Assembly (NCBI GenBank): GCA_963921195.1
Contig: OY992540.1
Location: 135,024,694-135,088,693 of the forward strand
Direction of reading: 5' to 3'
Length of the DNA stretch: 64,000 nucleotides
From: Pegoplata infirma
Lineage: Eukaryota; Arthropoda; Insecta; Diptera; Anthomyiidae
Positions within the stretch are counted from its first letter, which is position 1, and every line of letters begins with the position of its first letter. The notes beneath the pieces are model-generated. The model was not told the DNA's origin and ran no database searches. It worked only from the letters and a program-made list of their open reading frames with translations. The position numbers and the translations under genes were made by a program. Shown piece after piece: positions 1 through 9,782 of this stretch.

Positions 1-250
1 TGGTTAAGTTCGGAGATGGGCAAAATCGGACCACGGGGAAAAAGTTCCCCCTTTAAGCTAAACTAAACCAACCTCTGAAAAAACGCTATTTTTTATAGAT
101 TTTTTGTACCTTTGCTTAGCAAACGAAAAATTTTGTATGTCAGAAGAAGTTATGGAAGGTTATGTAGATAATTTATAAAAGCTTTAATTTAAGCTTGATA
201 GCGTCCAGATTGAATAAATAATAAATGTGCTACGAGGGTCGATCTAGAAA
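1..250 (+). mobile_element. INE-1-like element, 3' part (fragment)
   Basis: The first about 170 bases match the interior of the INE-like copies at 15469-15600 and 43200-43370, sharing GGTTAAGTTCGG, AAAATCGGA, the AAGTTCCCC stretch and the AACCAACCTCT block. The 5' TATACCCT end would lie outside the window. No 3' TACTTGTTT end is seen, so the element is cut off on both sides. Confidence 0.6.
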
Positions 251-251
251 A

Positions 252-498
252 TGAAATTGAAGGGCTTACTGCAAGAACTTGATAAGCAACATTTTATTTT
301 TTCATGTTTTTCGCCTTTTGCTGATGTTGCATTGACAGATTTTTGGCAGAAGTCTTCCTTAACCCTTCGTACAAGTATATTGAGAATAAAAGTTCTGCAA
401 AAGTTCTATTTTCTACATTATTTTAAAAGTTTTAAGTCATAAACCACTATAAAATTAAATGTTGCTTATCGAGTTTTTACAATAAGCCCTTCAATTAC
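252..498. repeat. Short hairpin MITE, about 45-bp inverted arms
   Basis: The arm at 252-300 (AATTGAAGGGCTTACTG, then TTGATAAGCAACATTT) is repeated in reverse complement at 452-498 with a few mismatches. About 150 bp of AT-rich spacer separates the arms. The ORF-like stretch inside (251-442) is not a gene. Superfamily is not assignable from the ends. Confidence 0.6.
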
Positions 499-547
499 AC
501 AGCTCAACAAGAAAATGCGTATTGGATTCTGGTTAGTGATTTAGATA

Positions 548-1103
548 GTGTTTGATGCGCTGATTCCAAATTCGGAGCCCAAATTTGTCTATCACGTCAG
601 GATTTTGAGTGATTCGCGGTTAAAGTGCCGAAAAAGGGCATTTTTGACCCATTTTAAAGGCTTATAAAATAATATCCTGACATGCGAATGACTTGGTATC
701 AAGCTCATTTGAAAGTCTGTAATTTTCTCTTAAAGATAAGATAAAATGTTCTGAAAATTTAATTGTTTAAAATGTTAAAAAAATCATTAGCAAATAACCT
801 TCCATTTTTTAAATATTTAGTTTATTTCCATACAAATTCATTAATAAATTTTAGATTTAAAGCACTTCTTGCTAATGATTTTTTTACCATTTTAGAAAAT
901 TAAATTCTCAGAAAATTTGATCTTGTCTGAAAGAGAAAATTACACACTTTCGAATGAGGTTGATACCAAGTCATTTACATGTCAGGATCTTATTTGATAG
1001 GCGTTGGTCAAAATAAGCCTTTTTGACACTTTAACCGCGATTTTCTCAAAATTGTGACGTGATAGAAAAATTTGAGTGACCGTTTTGGAATCGGGGCACC
1101 AAA
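548..1103. repeat. Foldback element, about 250-bp imperfect inverted arms
   Basis: The left arm (548-800) and right arm (850-1103) are inverted copies. Shared landmarks are TGATTCCAAA at the outer ends, CTATCACGTCA, CGCGGTTAAAGTG, TTTTTGAC, TGACTTGGTATCAA, and AATCATTAGCAA near the loop. The loop is short and AT-rich. This looks like a long-hairpin non-autonomous DNA transposon. No coding content. Confidence 0.65.
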
Positions 1104-2292
1104 ACCTATCAACTTTTTTTTTTTGGTTTCATCCAAAACGCAGCGACAAACCTCAGATTTGTAAAGCGGTGTTATTTATAGACATTTTTTTAGAAATTTT
1201 TTTAAAAATATTTCTAAATCGATTTTTTCTAAGTTCAAACATTAAAAATTTAAAAAAATTGTCCAATAGTTTATAATTCAGTAATCAACTAACTTTTCCA
1301 ACAACCTAAACAAAAAATGAAGTTTTTTAAATACAGTAAAAGAAATCCGTAGTTTTTGACCTCCAATTCTTTTGACCACAAATTTTTTGTAAATGTTAGA
1401 TTTTTTCTAAGATAAAAATAATTTCAGAAAATGATACTTGTTCTATAGGAAACATGTTTTATTAGTGACATTTTTTCATCAAATTCTGAGTTTTCCAAGT
1501 GTCGGGGAAATTTGTTTTTCCTACGTTAAAGAAATTTAAAAAAATCTAACATATTTTTAATGCGCTCGGCCAAACGGTTTTCGAGATATTGCTATTTGAA
1601 ATTATTTAAGAAATAACCGCCATTTTTGGAATTTTTTGACAAATTTGGAATGGCGATATCTCGAAAAAAAACTGTCAACCGATTTCAGAAATTTTTTGAT
1701 ATTTAGATTCAGCAGGCCAAAATTAGTAAAAAAATATTGTAGCGCAAGATATTTTTAAAAAATATTTTAATATTTCAAAATTTTAGTGAAAATGGTTTAA
1801 AATTATCGGAATTAACTCAAATTTAGTTTAAATAAAAGATTGTCTGTTTCAAGCTCTTTGAAAGAGTCAAGTAAAAGAAATTTTTAGATTTATTTAAATA
1901 AAATATTGTCTGTTTCAAGCTCTGTGAAAAAGTCAAGTAAAATAAATTTTGAGATTTTTTTAAAATTCTTGAACGTATACTTGCCAAAGGGTCTTTGGCG
2001 ATTATTTGTGTTCAGGTAAAAGATAGGGTAAATGTGCAAAAAGATGTATTGTAGAGTAGAGTTAGGATAACAAAAGCCTATTTTTTAGGATTGAGATGCA
2101 GATATTAAAAATCACAGCGAATACCAAATTCCTGTGGGCAGGACTACATAATCGTCATATGTCAAATTTTTTCACCAATAAAATTAAGGGGGAAGGAGAG
2201 GGGTTAGGAGTAACATTTTTTGTTGCATAACTATTATTAGGTCAAAGATCACAAAAATATAAAGAAAATCAAAATCGCTTTGACCGAAAATG
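1104..2292. other. AT-rich noncoding sequence
   Basis: No convincing gene. A direct duplication of about 65 bp (near 1835-1895 and 1900-1955, containing TTGTCTGTTTCAAGCTCT) is visible, and a weak inverted pair carries TTCGAGATAT (about 1575 and 1655). Probably old repeat DNA or intron of the minus-strand gene whose first exon is at 3642-2997. Confidence 0.4.
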
Positions 2293-2294
2293 TA

Positions 2295-2523
2295 CACTCA
2301 AAAAAAATTCTACAGTTAAAGTTTTAGTAAGTGATTTTGTACCCAAATCTACTAAAAAGTTACTAGTTTTAGTATCTTCCAAGTACTAAAATTAGTAATT
2401 TTTACTGGTTTTGAATAATTGTAGTAAAAAATTTTAGTATTGGTTACCAATTCCTGCACTAGGTCCTTTTGGACTAAAATTAGTTAAATTTTTAGTATTG
2501 AATACCCACTTTTTTTTTGGGTG
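2295..2523. mobile_element. TA-flanked MITE with CACTCAAAAA-type ends
   Basis: The ends are CACTCAAAAAAAA and, in reverse complement, CACCCAAAAAAAAA. TA lies at 2293-2294 and 2524-2525 as the likely target duplication. The interior is rich in self-complementary ACTAAAATTAGT-like words. TIR and TA duplication are shared with the elements at 20733-21348 and 62369-63654, which have quite different interiors. Confidence 0.6.
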
Positions 2524-2622
2524 TATGGTCATCAAAGGGTTAAGAGAAAATTTTCAAAACATTTCTATAGGAGTAAATTTTCAAAATTTGAAAAGGTTTT
2601 TATAGAAAAGGTTTTTAGAAAG

Positions 2623-2830
2623 TAGAGATGGGCACATGAGCAGATTAGAGCGTGATTCACGTGATTCACGCGTGATCACGCGTGAGTGTGACTGATTTCA
2701 ATTTTACTCACGTGATTGTGAGTGAGTGTGAGTGGGAAAAAAAATTGCGTGAGTGAGTGTGCGTGAGTAAGATTTTTTCGTGAGTGAGTGTGCGTGAGTC
2801 GATTTTTTTGTGTAAGTTTGCGTGATTTAT
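2623..2830 (+). mobile_element. One-ended hAT-type MITE with CACGTG/GTGAGT words
   Basis: It begins TAGAGATGGGCAC, the terminus seen at 45777, followed by CACGTGATTCACGCGTGA-type repeats and a GTGAGTGTGCGTGAGT run. No matching right terminus (CCCATCTCTA) is seen before 2990, so the element is truncated. The reading frame through its repeats is spurious. Confidence 0.5.
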
Positions 2831-2990
2831 TTTCTCTTCATATTTCCTTTTGTACCAAAAAAAGCAACAAAAAATTGTAAAATATGGCTTAATTTCGTCC
2901 CGAAAAAAGCCAAAAAAAAAATTCAGTTTTTGAAATTTGTTTTTGTACTCCAAGAGCTGGATTCGCACCTGCCCTTTATTTAACGCCAAG

Positions 2991-2997
2991 TCTTACC
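2991..2997 (-). other. Predicted splice donor of the minus-strand gene
   Basis: Read on the minus strand the sequence is GCTAAAG|GTAAGACTT, an excellent match to the donor consensus AG|GTAAGT. It cuts the open frame at 2997, leaving a phase-1 exon end. It explains why coding-like composition ends just before the frame runs into the unrelated TGGCGT... tail. Confidence 0.55.
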
Positions 2998-3642
2998 TTT
3001 AGCTGTTTTACATAAAACAACACCAAACCATGTTGTAATTGGTGTTTTATTTTCATCTTGCATTTCCAAATCATCATCATCATCATCATCGTCGTCGTCA
3101 TAATAATCTTCATTAGCTAATACCACTTGATGATGAACACTTGTATGATTTTTATAAAAATCCACAATGTCTTCATTTTCAATACAGTTATTGGAGCTGT
3201 TACTAATTTGGCTGGTATTTTGTTGTTGCTGCTGGTGGTGTTGTGGTAATTGCGATTTATTTGCTAAACTTTGCAAACGTTGACGTCTACGGTGCTGCTG
3301 TTGTGCCAATTTACGTGCCACTGCTGCACTACTGCGTACCTCAACAATAAAGCCGCACTCTACCACAGCACAAAAAATACGTTGTTCATCAGGTTTAAAC
3401 CATTTGGATTCACGTAATTTCTGTACAGCCACTGAACTGCCAAAAGTGGTTTGAGTTTTATTGAATTGCATTAGACTACGGAAACCATGACCACCTGTTG
3501 TGCTGCCTCCGCCTGCAGAGGATATATTAACTCCTCCGCCTCCACCACCATCACCAGTGTTACCATTTGTTTCGGTTTGATTAAGATGACCCTGCAAAGG
3601 CCACCATTTCAAAGAAGACACAAAACTGTTTGAACGATTCAT
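2997..3642 (-). CDS. First coding exon of an unidentified host gene (partial)
   Basis: This is the only stretch that looks like host coding sequence. The first ATG is at 3642 (protein starts MNRSNSF); an in-frame TAA lies upstream of the open frame. The exon runs about 215 codons to a strong donor at 2997. Visible segments are a Gly-rich run, a non-repetitive core with WFKPDEQRIFCAVVECGF, a basic RRRQRLQ patch, a Gln/His run, and an acidic tract of about ten Asp. These are typical of fly regulatory or signalling proteins, but I do not recognise the family and assign no function. No membrane segment or signal peptide is evident. The remaining exons would lie beyond the left edge, because nothing between 1 and 2990 looks coding. 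Alternative: a retained pseudo-exon. Confidence 0.6.
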
Positions 3643-4612
3643 AGTAGTGGCAGCCGTTTTGAAAACTGTTTTTCGTATATTTTTTTTCTTCAAGATTTAA
3701 TGAAAATCTTTGTTTTCTTTTTCAATTCGTCTCGTCACTAGAGTGTGCTAGATAGTTGGAATGTTTTTTCAATTCAAATTAATTTAATTTGATTTTAATT
3801 AAATTTTCACGTGCGTGTACAAAAAATGCACAACTTTCACTAATAGATTTTCCTAATTGTTTTTATATTTTGGCTTTAAATTAAATTTTTTTGGTATTTT
3901 ATTTTTCAAATACCTATTTATTTTTTTTTTGCGTGCAACACACAATTTTTCAATTTGCCAAATAATTTTTTTTTTTTTTTATAAAAAAAATTAAATTTTA
4001 TTTATTTTTTTTAAATAAATGCACTGCACTCTGGTCACTTTTTGTATGTGAAATAGATTGTTTATCGTTTTTGTTTTCAATGTCTCTTTAAATCTTCCAC
4101 TGAAAGCCGTTAGTATTTTATTTTTTTTTTTTACGTATTTAACGGCACAGAATTAAATTTACTTGTTGTTTACTTTTATTTTTATTTTTCGTTTTAGCCT
4201 TAAGTTTTTTTTTTTTAGTTCCACTCTGTAAGAGATTCACAAGATAAATACCGAAAATGTCTGGCAAATAGGTTTATTTAAAGCCAGTTTGTGTGCGCCT
4301 CACTTCACTAAAGTGGTAAATTTTTGTCACTCTCTTTTTATATATATCGCTCTGGTTTTCTGAATACATTCTCACCAACTCACCACTAGTTGTTTGGTAT
4401 ACGTGCTATGCAATGCATTATTACCCTCACAATCTGCTTAACATTAACAATTTATTGTTTACATATATCAGGGTTTCCTAAAATGTTTTGCTCTGGTATA
4501 CCCTAAATAAAATCTCTGCATTCACCTAGCAGAAAAATATGCTGAAAATACAACCATATGACAAACTAGTATGGTTGTTTAAGTCCTTCTCTAAAACTGT
4601 TAGAATGGTTTA
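3643..4612 (-). promoter_or_regulatory. Probable 5' UTR and upstream region of the minus-strand gene
   Basis: AT-rich, with many poly-T runs and no obvious transposon ends. On the minus strand a TATATATAAAAA motif lies at about 4336-4347, near an AG-rich stretch. It is a candidate TATA box about 700 bp upstream of the ATG. The transcription start cannot be fixed by eye. Confidence 0.25.
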
Positions 4613-4615
4613 AAC

Positions 4616-4690
4616 CAGAGCTTCTCACTTACTTTTGCTTTGCGACCCCTTTTCAATATTTCAAATTTCTCGCGACCCCCACAAAAAAAA
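4616..4690 (+). mobile_element. hAT-like terminal fragment
   Basis: The sequence CAGAGCTTCTCAC...TTTGCGACCCC resembles the CAG(A/T)GGTTCTCAA...GCGACCCC termini of hAT elements. The other end is missing. A similar terminus is at 45027. Confidence 0.3.
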
Positions 4691-5405
4691 CACAAGTGAG
4701 AAAATTAAAGTCGGTCAAGACCGACCATATTATACACTGCACCAGGTTTTACCGAAAATGGGTCTCAAGTACAAACATGGACTGCCAATAGACCGATTTT
4801 ACTGAATATCGAGCGAAATTTTTATATGAGAACTTATTGTAAGTGGCCCAATTATTATCAGATTTGAAAAGATTAAGTAAGTATACGTTCCACAAGTCCG
4901 ACCAACCTTTTTGTCAAATATTTCATTTTCATGAATTTTGAGATATATTTACGAACATCGGAAGGTTGGTTTGTATGGGGACTGCAAGTAGAACTGATCC
5001 GATTTCTTTGAAATTTGGAACGATTCTTTGTGAATGCTTTTACCTGCTTAATTTCGAAATCATACTTATAGTACAGTTTTAAGAGTATTTTTTGCCAAAT
5101 TTAAAGGGGACGTTTTTATGGGGCTGTGTCTAGACATGTACCGATTTTTTCGACACAGTTTTTTTAACATTTTAGCTGTTTTCAAAGTCCCAAATTGAAC
5201 AAGAATGCTGATAGCATGTAGTCCTTGCGATCATATCCTAAGGTAGTCAGATTTTAAAATTGTGCTTTTTAAACATTTTAGCTAATTTTGAAGCCCTAAC
5301 GAGATATGAAGCTGAAAATTGCCAAGGTAATAGTATTGAATATGGAGCATATCCCAAAGTTGTCGGATTTAAAATTGTCGGACTTTGGACGGAAAAATAA
5401 TATAA
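4691..5405 (-). mobile_element. INE-1-like element, second subfamily (partial)
   Basis: On the minus strand this ends with the family-specific 3' hairpin GGTCGGTCTTGACCG-type motif (here near 4710-4730), as in the copies at 59817-60615 and 38804-42016. Internal landmarks include ATGGGGGCTAG-like blocks and AAATCGGTCCATG-like sequence. The 5' TATACCCTACACC end is absent. The higher-coordinate side abuts the LOA-like LINE tail at 5411. Sequence near 5330-5400 is closely shared with 45610-45780. Confidence 0.6.
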
Positions 5406-5410
5406 ATTAT

Positions 5411-8366
5411 AGGTTAGGTTGTAAGTGGCTGCTGACGTTTTACGTCCACACACGTAGACTCTGAGGTCCATTGTGATACCACGGGACCGTAATGGGTTTC
5501 CCTACTAGTCCCTGTCGTTAAACCAGTTTGAGCTTCTAATGAACTCCTTAGATGTTGAATTTTGACCTCCCACAAATCAGAAAGATCGTACAGCTCCCTA
5601 CATCCCAGTGAAGCAAGTCTCTGACCAGAAAGTGCCGGGCAATGGCAAATAAAGTGTTCGATAGTTTCCAACTCCTCTTCATCCATGCAACTTCAGTTGA
5701 AGTTCTGTGATATTAGAGTTAAGTTTGACATTATTTTTATGTATTGTGCTGTTTTGATTTATTAATTATTTAAACATTTCTGTGTCGTGAAGTCCAGTTT
5801 TTTAATTATAATTTCTAAATTGACAATGTAAAATATAAAAACATTTTTAATAAATAAAATCCCCTGAAGAAGTTTGAAAAAAAAAACAAACGAAACGTTG
5901 GGTGGAGAAGAATAAAAATGAAGTGATTTTTATTTACATTTGGAAACAAATAGCTGACCATAATTAGCCCGTAAGGTAACCCCTTTTCAAAATAAAATTA
6001 AACATAAATTGGTCATTAAACAAAAACATCGGCAAAAGTCATTCGACGGCACATTTAACCGCTCTGCGTGCTTCCCTATTAGACAGTGTCCGGTAATTAT
6101 AGAAACCACCGTCGAAATCTCTCCTCTTGGAAGCGATATCAGCTCACTTGTACGCCCCTGATTAAGAGAAGGCCAAATCAGTCGTGTTGTCTCACACATC
6201 CATCCATTTGACCATCTTTGATTGGTCTCCGTCGCAGAACAAAGCCGTAGGTTTTGCTTGCAAGTTTCTAGAGGCATACCAACACATTCCAATTCTGTTG
6301 GAACCTGTAAGGTAGTTCCTAGTCTTGCATGCTCATCGGCTTTGCAATTCCCTGGAATGTCTCTGTGCCCTGGGACCCATATGAGTCGTATGTTAAACTG
6401 CTTGGCCATCTTATTTAAAGACGTGCGGCAGTTAAGGGCAGATCTTGTTTTCAGAAACATTGAATCCAGGGACTTAACCGCGGCTTGACTGTCAGTATAG
6501 ATGTTGACTGCGGTTGTAGATAAGACATTGCAGCTCAACCAGTCAGCCACTTCCTTTATTGCCAGCATCTCTGCCTGGTAAACACTGCAATGATCTGGCA
6601 ATCTCCGAGCCAGGCGCAATCCAAGCTCTTCCGAATAGACTCCAAAGCCCACTTGTTCGTGCAGCCTCGATCCATCTGTGTAAAAATTTATGGTGGCTCC
6701 ACTACCCGGAATTTCCCCCATCCAAGACTCCCTGGATGGTATCATAGTTGTAAAGTGGCGCTCAAAGAGGCTCAAAGAGGGAGCACAGTCCACATTTTGT
6801 GGTATTGTTATCTTCTTCAAGATCGCGCTATGGCCACAATCGCTGCTCCTCCATTGCAGCGTGCTATTAAGTCGAATTGCCGACGCAGCCGCATACTGCC
6901 TACCCAATATTACCAATGGTATCAGGTGAAGGAGGATTTCTAATGCAGCCGTAGGTGTTGTACGAAGACCACCAGTGATGCACATCGACGCCATTCTCTG
7001 TACCTTCGTGATAGAGATACAGTTCGCTTTTGTTTCTAAAGCAGGCCAGCAGACAATGATTCCATACAGCAAAATTGGACGCACCACTGCTGTATAGATC
7101 CAATGAACGACTTGAGGGCTAAAACCCCATCGTTTTCCAATGGCCCTTTTACAGGAATATAAAGCAATCGTTGCTTTTCTCACCCGTTCCTCAATATTAC
7201 GACTGAAATTCAACTTCCTATCTAGAAATACTCCAAGATACTTGGCTCCATCTGAGAAGGTGATTTCAGTGCCGTCCAGAGAAATAGGATCAAAAGCAGG
7301 AATCTTATTTTTCCTTGTAAACCAAACAAGCTCTGTTTTACTTGGATTAACTCCTAGTCCACAGTCTCTTGCCCATTTAGACAGATCTTTCAGAGAACCC
7401 TGAAGAATGTCCCTCAATGTTGGCAGATGCTTCCCCTTTACCGCTATCGCGACATCGTCAGCATATGCGACAACATGACAACCACGTGCTTCTAGAGATA
7501 GCAGCATTGAATTCAGTGCCAGGTTCCAAAGAAGCGGCGAAAGAACACCTCCTTGTGGTGTGCCCCTATTGACAAATCGAGATATGACGGACGCTCCCAA
7601 TTCAGACGTTATACGTCTATTGGCAAGTAGGTTTTCCACCATTAAAACGATCCCACGCTTTACTCCTAGACCAGACAATGCCAAAATTATCGAGTCTGGT
7701 ATGACATTATTAAAAGCCCCCTCTATATCAAGAAAGGCCACCATAGTGTACTCCTTTACCAAAAGCGATCTCTCGATGGTACCAACGAGCTCATGCAGAG
7801 CTGTTTCCGTTGATCTACCCTTGCTGTATGCATGTTGCTTTGTCGAAAGCAACCTCGGGTCAATCACTCTACGCAAATATGAGTCTATCATTCGTTCCAT
7901 TGTCTTTAACAAAAAAGAAGACAGACTAATTGGTCTGAAATCCTTCGGAGCTGTGTGGGAACTTTTCCCAGCCTTCGGGATAAAGACGACTCTGGTATCC
8001 CTCCATTTTAAAGGAATATACGACCAGTTGATGCATGCTGTGCAGCTCGGCTGCAACTCAGCCGGGATTATACCATCAGGTCCCGGGGATTTATAGGGCC
8101 TGAAGCTTTTTATCGCCCAGATTAATGTTGGCATATTTATTATTTCCGAAGCAATTTCAGATGCTTGGGCGTCAGAACGTTCCAAAGCTTGAAACGGCGT
8201 CATGGAATTGCCCGGAAAATGCGTGTTTAAAAGGATATCCAGCGACTCTCCACTGGAGGAAGACCACACCCCATTAGGATTTTTCAGGTAGCCCAGAGTG
8301 CAAGGTGAAGAAGCCAGAACCTTGCGCAGCCTGGATGCCTCAGAAACGTCTTCTATGTTTCCACAG
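5411..8366 (-). pseudogene. 5'-truncated LOA-like non-LTR retrotransposon
   Basis: It encodes ORF2 from just upstream of the RT domain to the C-terminus on the minus strand, closely matching the full-length copy at 47858-53051. Visible motifs are KSPGPDG, GTPQGGVLSP, AYADDVAIAV (RT active site), FYTDGSRL, YTDSQAAV and the HRDIPGN RNase H block. The C-terminal Cys/His segment (CHCPALSGQ) is at 5600-5690. The minus-strand frame from 8366 to about 6030 is open, but it contains a small in-frame deletion after PAELQ and is cut by an insertion at 5695-6029, so the C-terminus is separated. The 3' tail is two AACCT units at 5411-5420. The upstream endonuclease and ORF1 are missing, which fits ordinary incomplete target-primed reverse transcription. 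Not functional. Confidence 0.85.
5695..6029 (+). mobile_element. Unclassified insertion in the LOA-like LINE
   Basis: Compared with the intact LINE, about 335 bp interrupt the sequence between GCAACTTC and GGCAAAAG. The insert is AT-rich. It contains CTGAAGA (5864-5870), a GTTTG/CAAAC stem with an A-rich loop, and GAAA (5892-5895). This resembles conserved hairpins near the ends of some insect retroelements, and the core strands of a hammerhead ribozyme. No clear target duplication was found. Confidence 0.55.
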
Positions 8367-9328
8367 AAGTGAACTCCTACAATTATTTTGACTCCGTTTC
8401 CGATTCCATTACGGGAATCCTTGGGGTCTGTCCGAGTAGTGAAGTAGTCGTTGCCAGGGACTTCAATGTGCACAATTCGTTATGGCTGCGCCATTCTAGC
8501 CATACGACTCCTTAGGGCTTATATGTTAAGCTCTTCGCTGCACACAATCACCTTGTTCAACTCGTGAGTGAACCAACACATATTCCGTGTGTTGAAGGCC
8601 AGTTTCGTAATACTCTCGACCTTTTTTTCACTTTGCATCCTGACAAATACAAAGTTGAGCTACTTGCGCCTCTCGGAAACGCGGATCATTACATCATTTC
8701 TGCATCCTTTTCATTTTCGGACCTTAGTAGTGCTTCAAAACCTGCGACGAAGTGCTCTATTTTTGTGTATGAAAAGGCTCGTTGGGCTGAGCTTAAGGAC
8801 AACTTTTAGCATTTCAACTGGAAACTCTGTTTTCCTGATGAAAATGTTAACGCTGCGGCAGAAATGATAGTAAATGTGATAATGCTGGGAATGAAATTAT
8901 TCATTCCATTCAAGCAAATTTCGACTAACCCAAAACAGAAGTTCTGGTTCAATCAGACGTGCAGGAATGCAGTCAGATCCAGAGAGGATACGTTTAGTAA
9001 TTGGCGTAATGACAAAAACCCGTTACCGACGCGTTACATAAACAGGCGAGAAACGAATGTGTCAGAGTACTCAGGCGTGAAAAGCTTCATTATGAACAGC
9101 ATCTGCGTGCTAAGGTCCTTGCTGCTCCGCTGGGTAGTAAGACCTTTTGGTCATTTGTTAAAAGGGCAAAGAAAAATACTAGTTCATCCATTCCAACCCT
9201 TATAATGAATGACCAAATATTCACAGACCCGGTTAATAAGGCCAACCTTTTTGCTGACATGTTTGCAAGGAATTCATACTTGCCGGAAAGCAATCAACCA
9301 CCGACCCAACTCGAAAGGGTATCCGTTA

Positions 9329-9716
9329 GGTTAGGTTATGTAGGCGGTATCCGATTGACACCTCGCATAGACCTCTTAGTCCATAGCGATACCACAAAAC
9401 TTTTTCCGCTAGCTGTGCAAGTTAAACACGTTCATTAAATCTTTTCAATATCCTAAGTCATTAAATCTTTTCAATATCCTAAGATCCATTTGCGTTATAT
9501 CCTCCAGAGTACCGAAACTTATCTGACCGGTAATGGCGACTCCTTGCCACAGCTGGGCAGTGACAAAGTATGTGTTCCATCGTTTCATCTACTCCTGGTG
9601 AAGCTCATCTTTTACAACTAGCGTCTGAAATAAGTCCAATATTCTTGGCATGGATGCCGATAACACAATGACCAGTTATTATCCCAGTCAGAGCTCGGAA
9701 TTACCTTCTCGTAAGA
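9329..9716 (-). mobile_element. 3' fragment of an RNase-H-type LINE with 12-bp target duplication
   Basis: On the minus strand it encodes a C-terminal Cys/His segment (ETMEHILCHCPAV, about 9540-9600) and ends in an AACCT-type tail (GGTTAGGTTA on the plus strand at 9329). GGGTATCCGTTA flanks it at 9317-9328 and 9717-9728, a target-site duplication inside the Jockey/CR1-like LINE. A 25-bp internal tandem duplication (about 9435-9484) is present. Family differs from the LOA-like copies. Confidence 0.75.
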
Positions 9717-9782
9717 GGGTATCCGTTACTATTGAAGTGGGTATCCGTTACTATGTAAGAGGGTATCCGTTACTATGTTCGA
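9717..9782 (+). repeat. 22-bp tandem triplication at the LINE 5' junction
   Basis: GGGTATCCGTTACTAT starts at 9717, 9739 and 9761, a 22-bp period. Each copy contains the target-site duplication of the LINE fragment just upstream. Probably generated during or after the insertion. Confidence 0.8.

Noticed and set aside
2708..2989. Frame continuing the host exon beyond 2997
   Set aside because: A strong splice donor at 2997 precedes it, and the Thr/His/Ser-rich frame is produced by the GTGAGT repeat of a MITE.
6222..8096. Plus-strand open frames opposite the LOA-like ORF2
   Set aside because: They are antisense shadows of a real RT/RNase H frame; the same shadows appear opposite the copy at 49355-52948.
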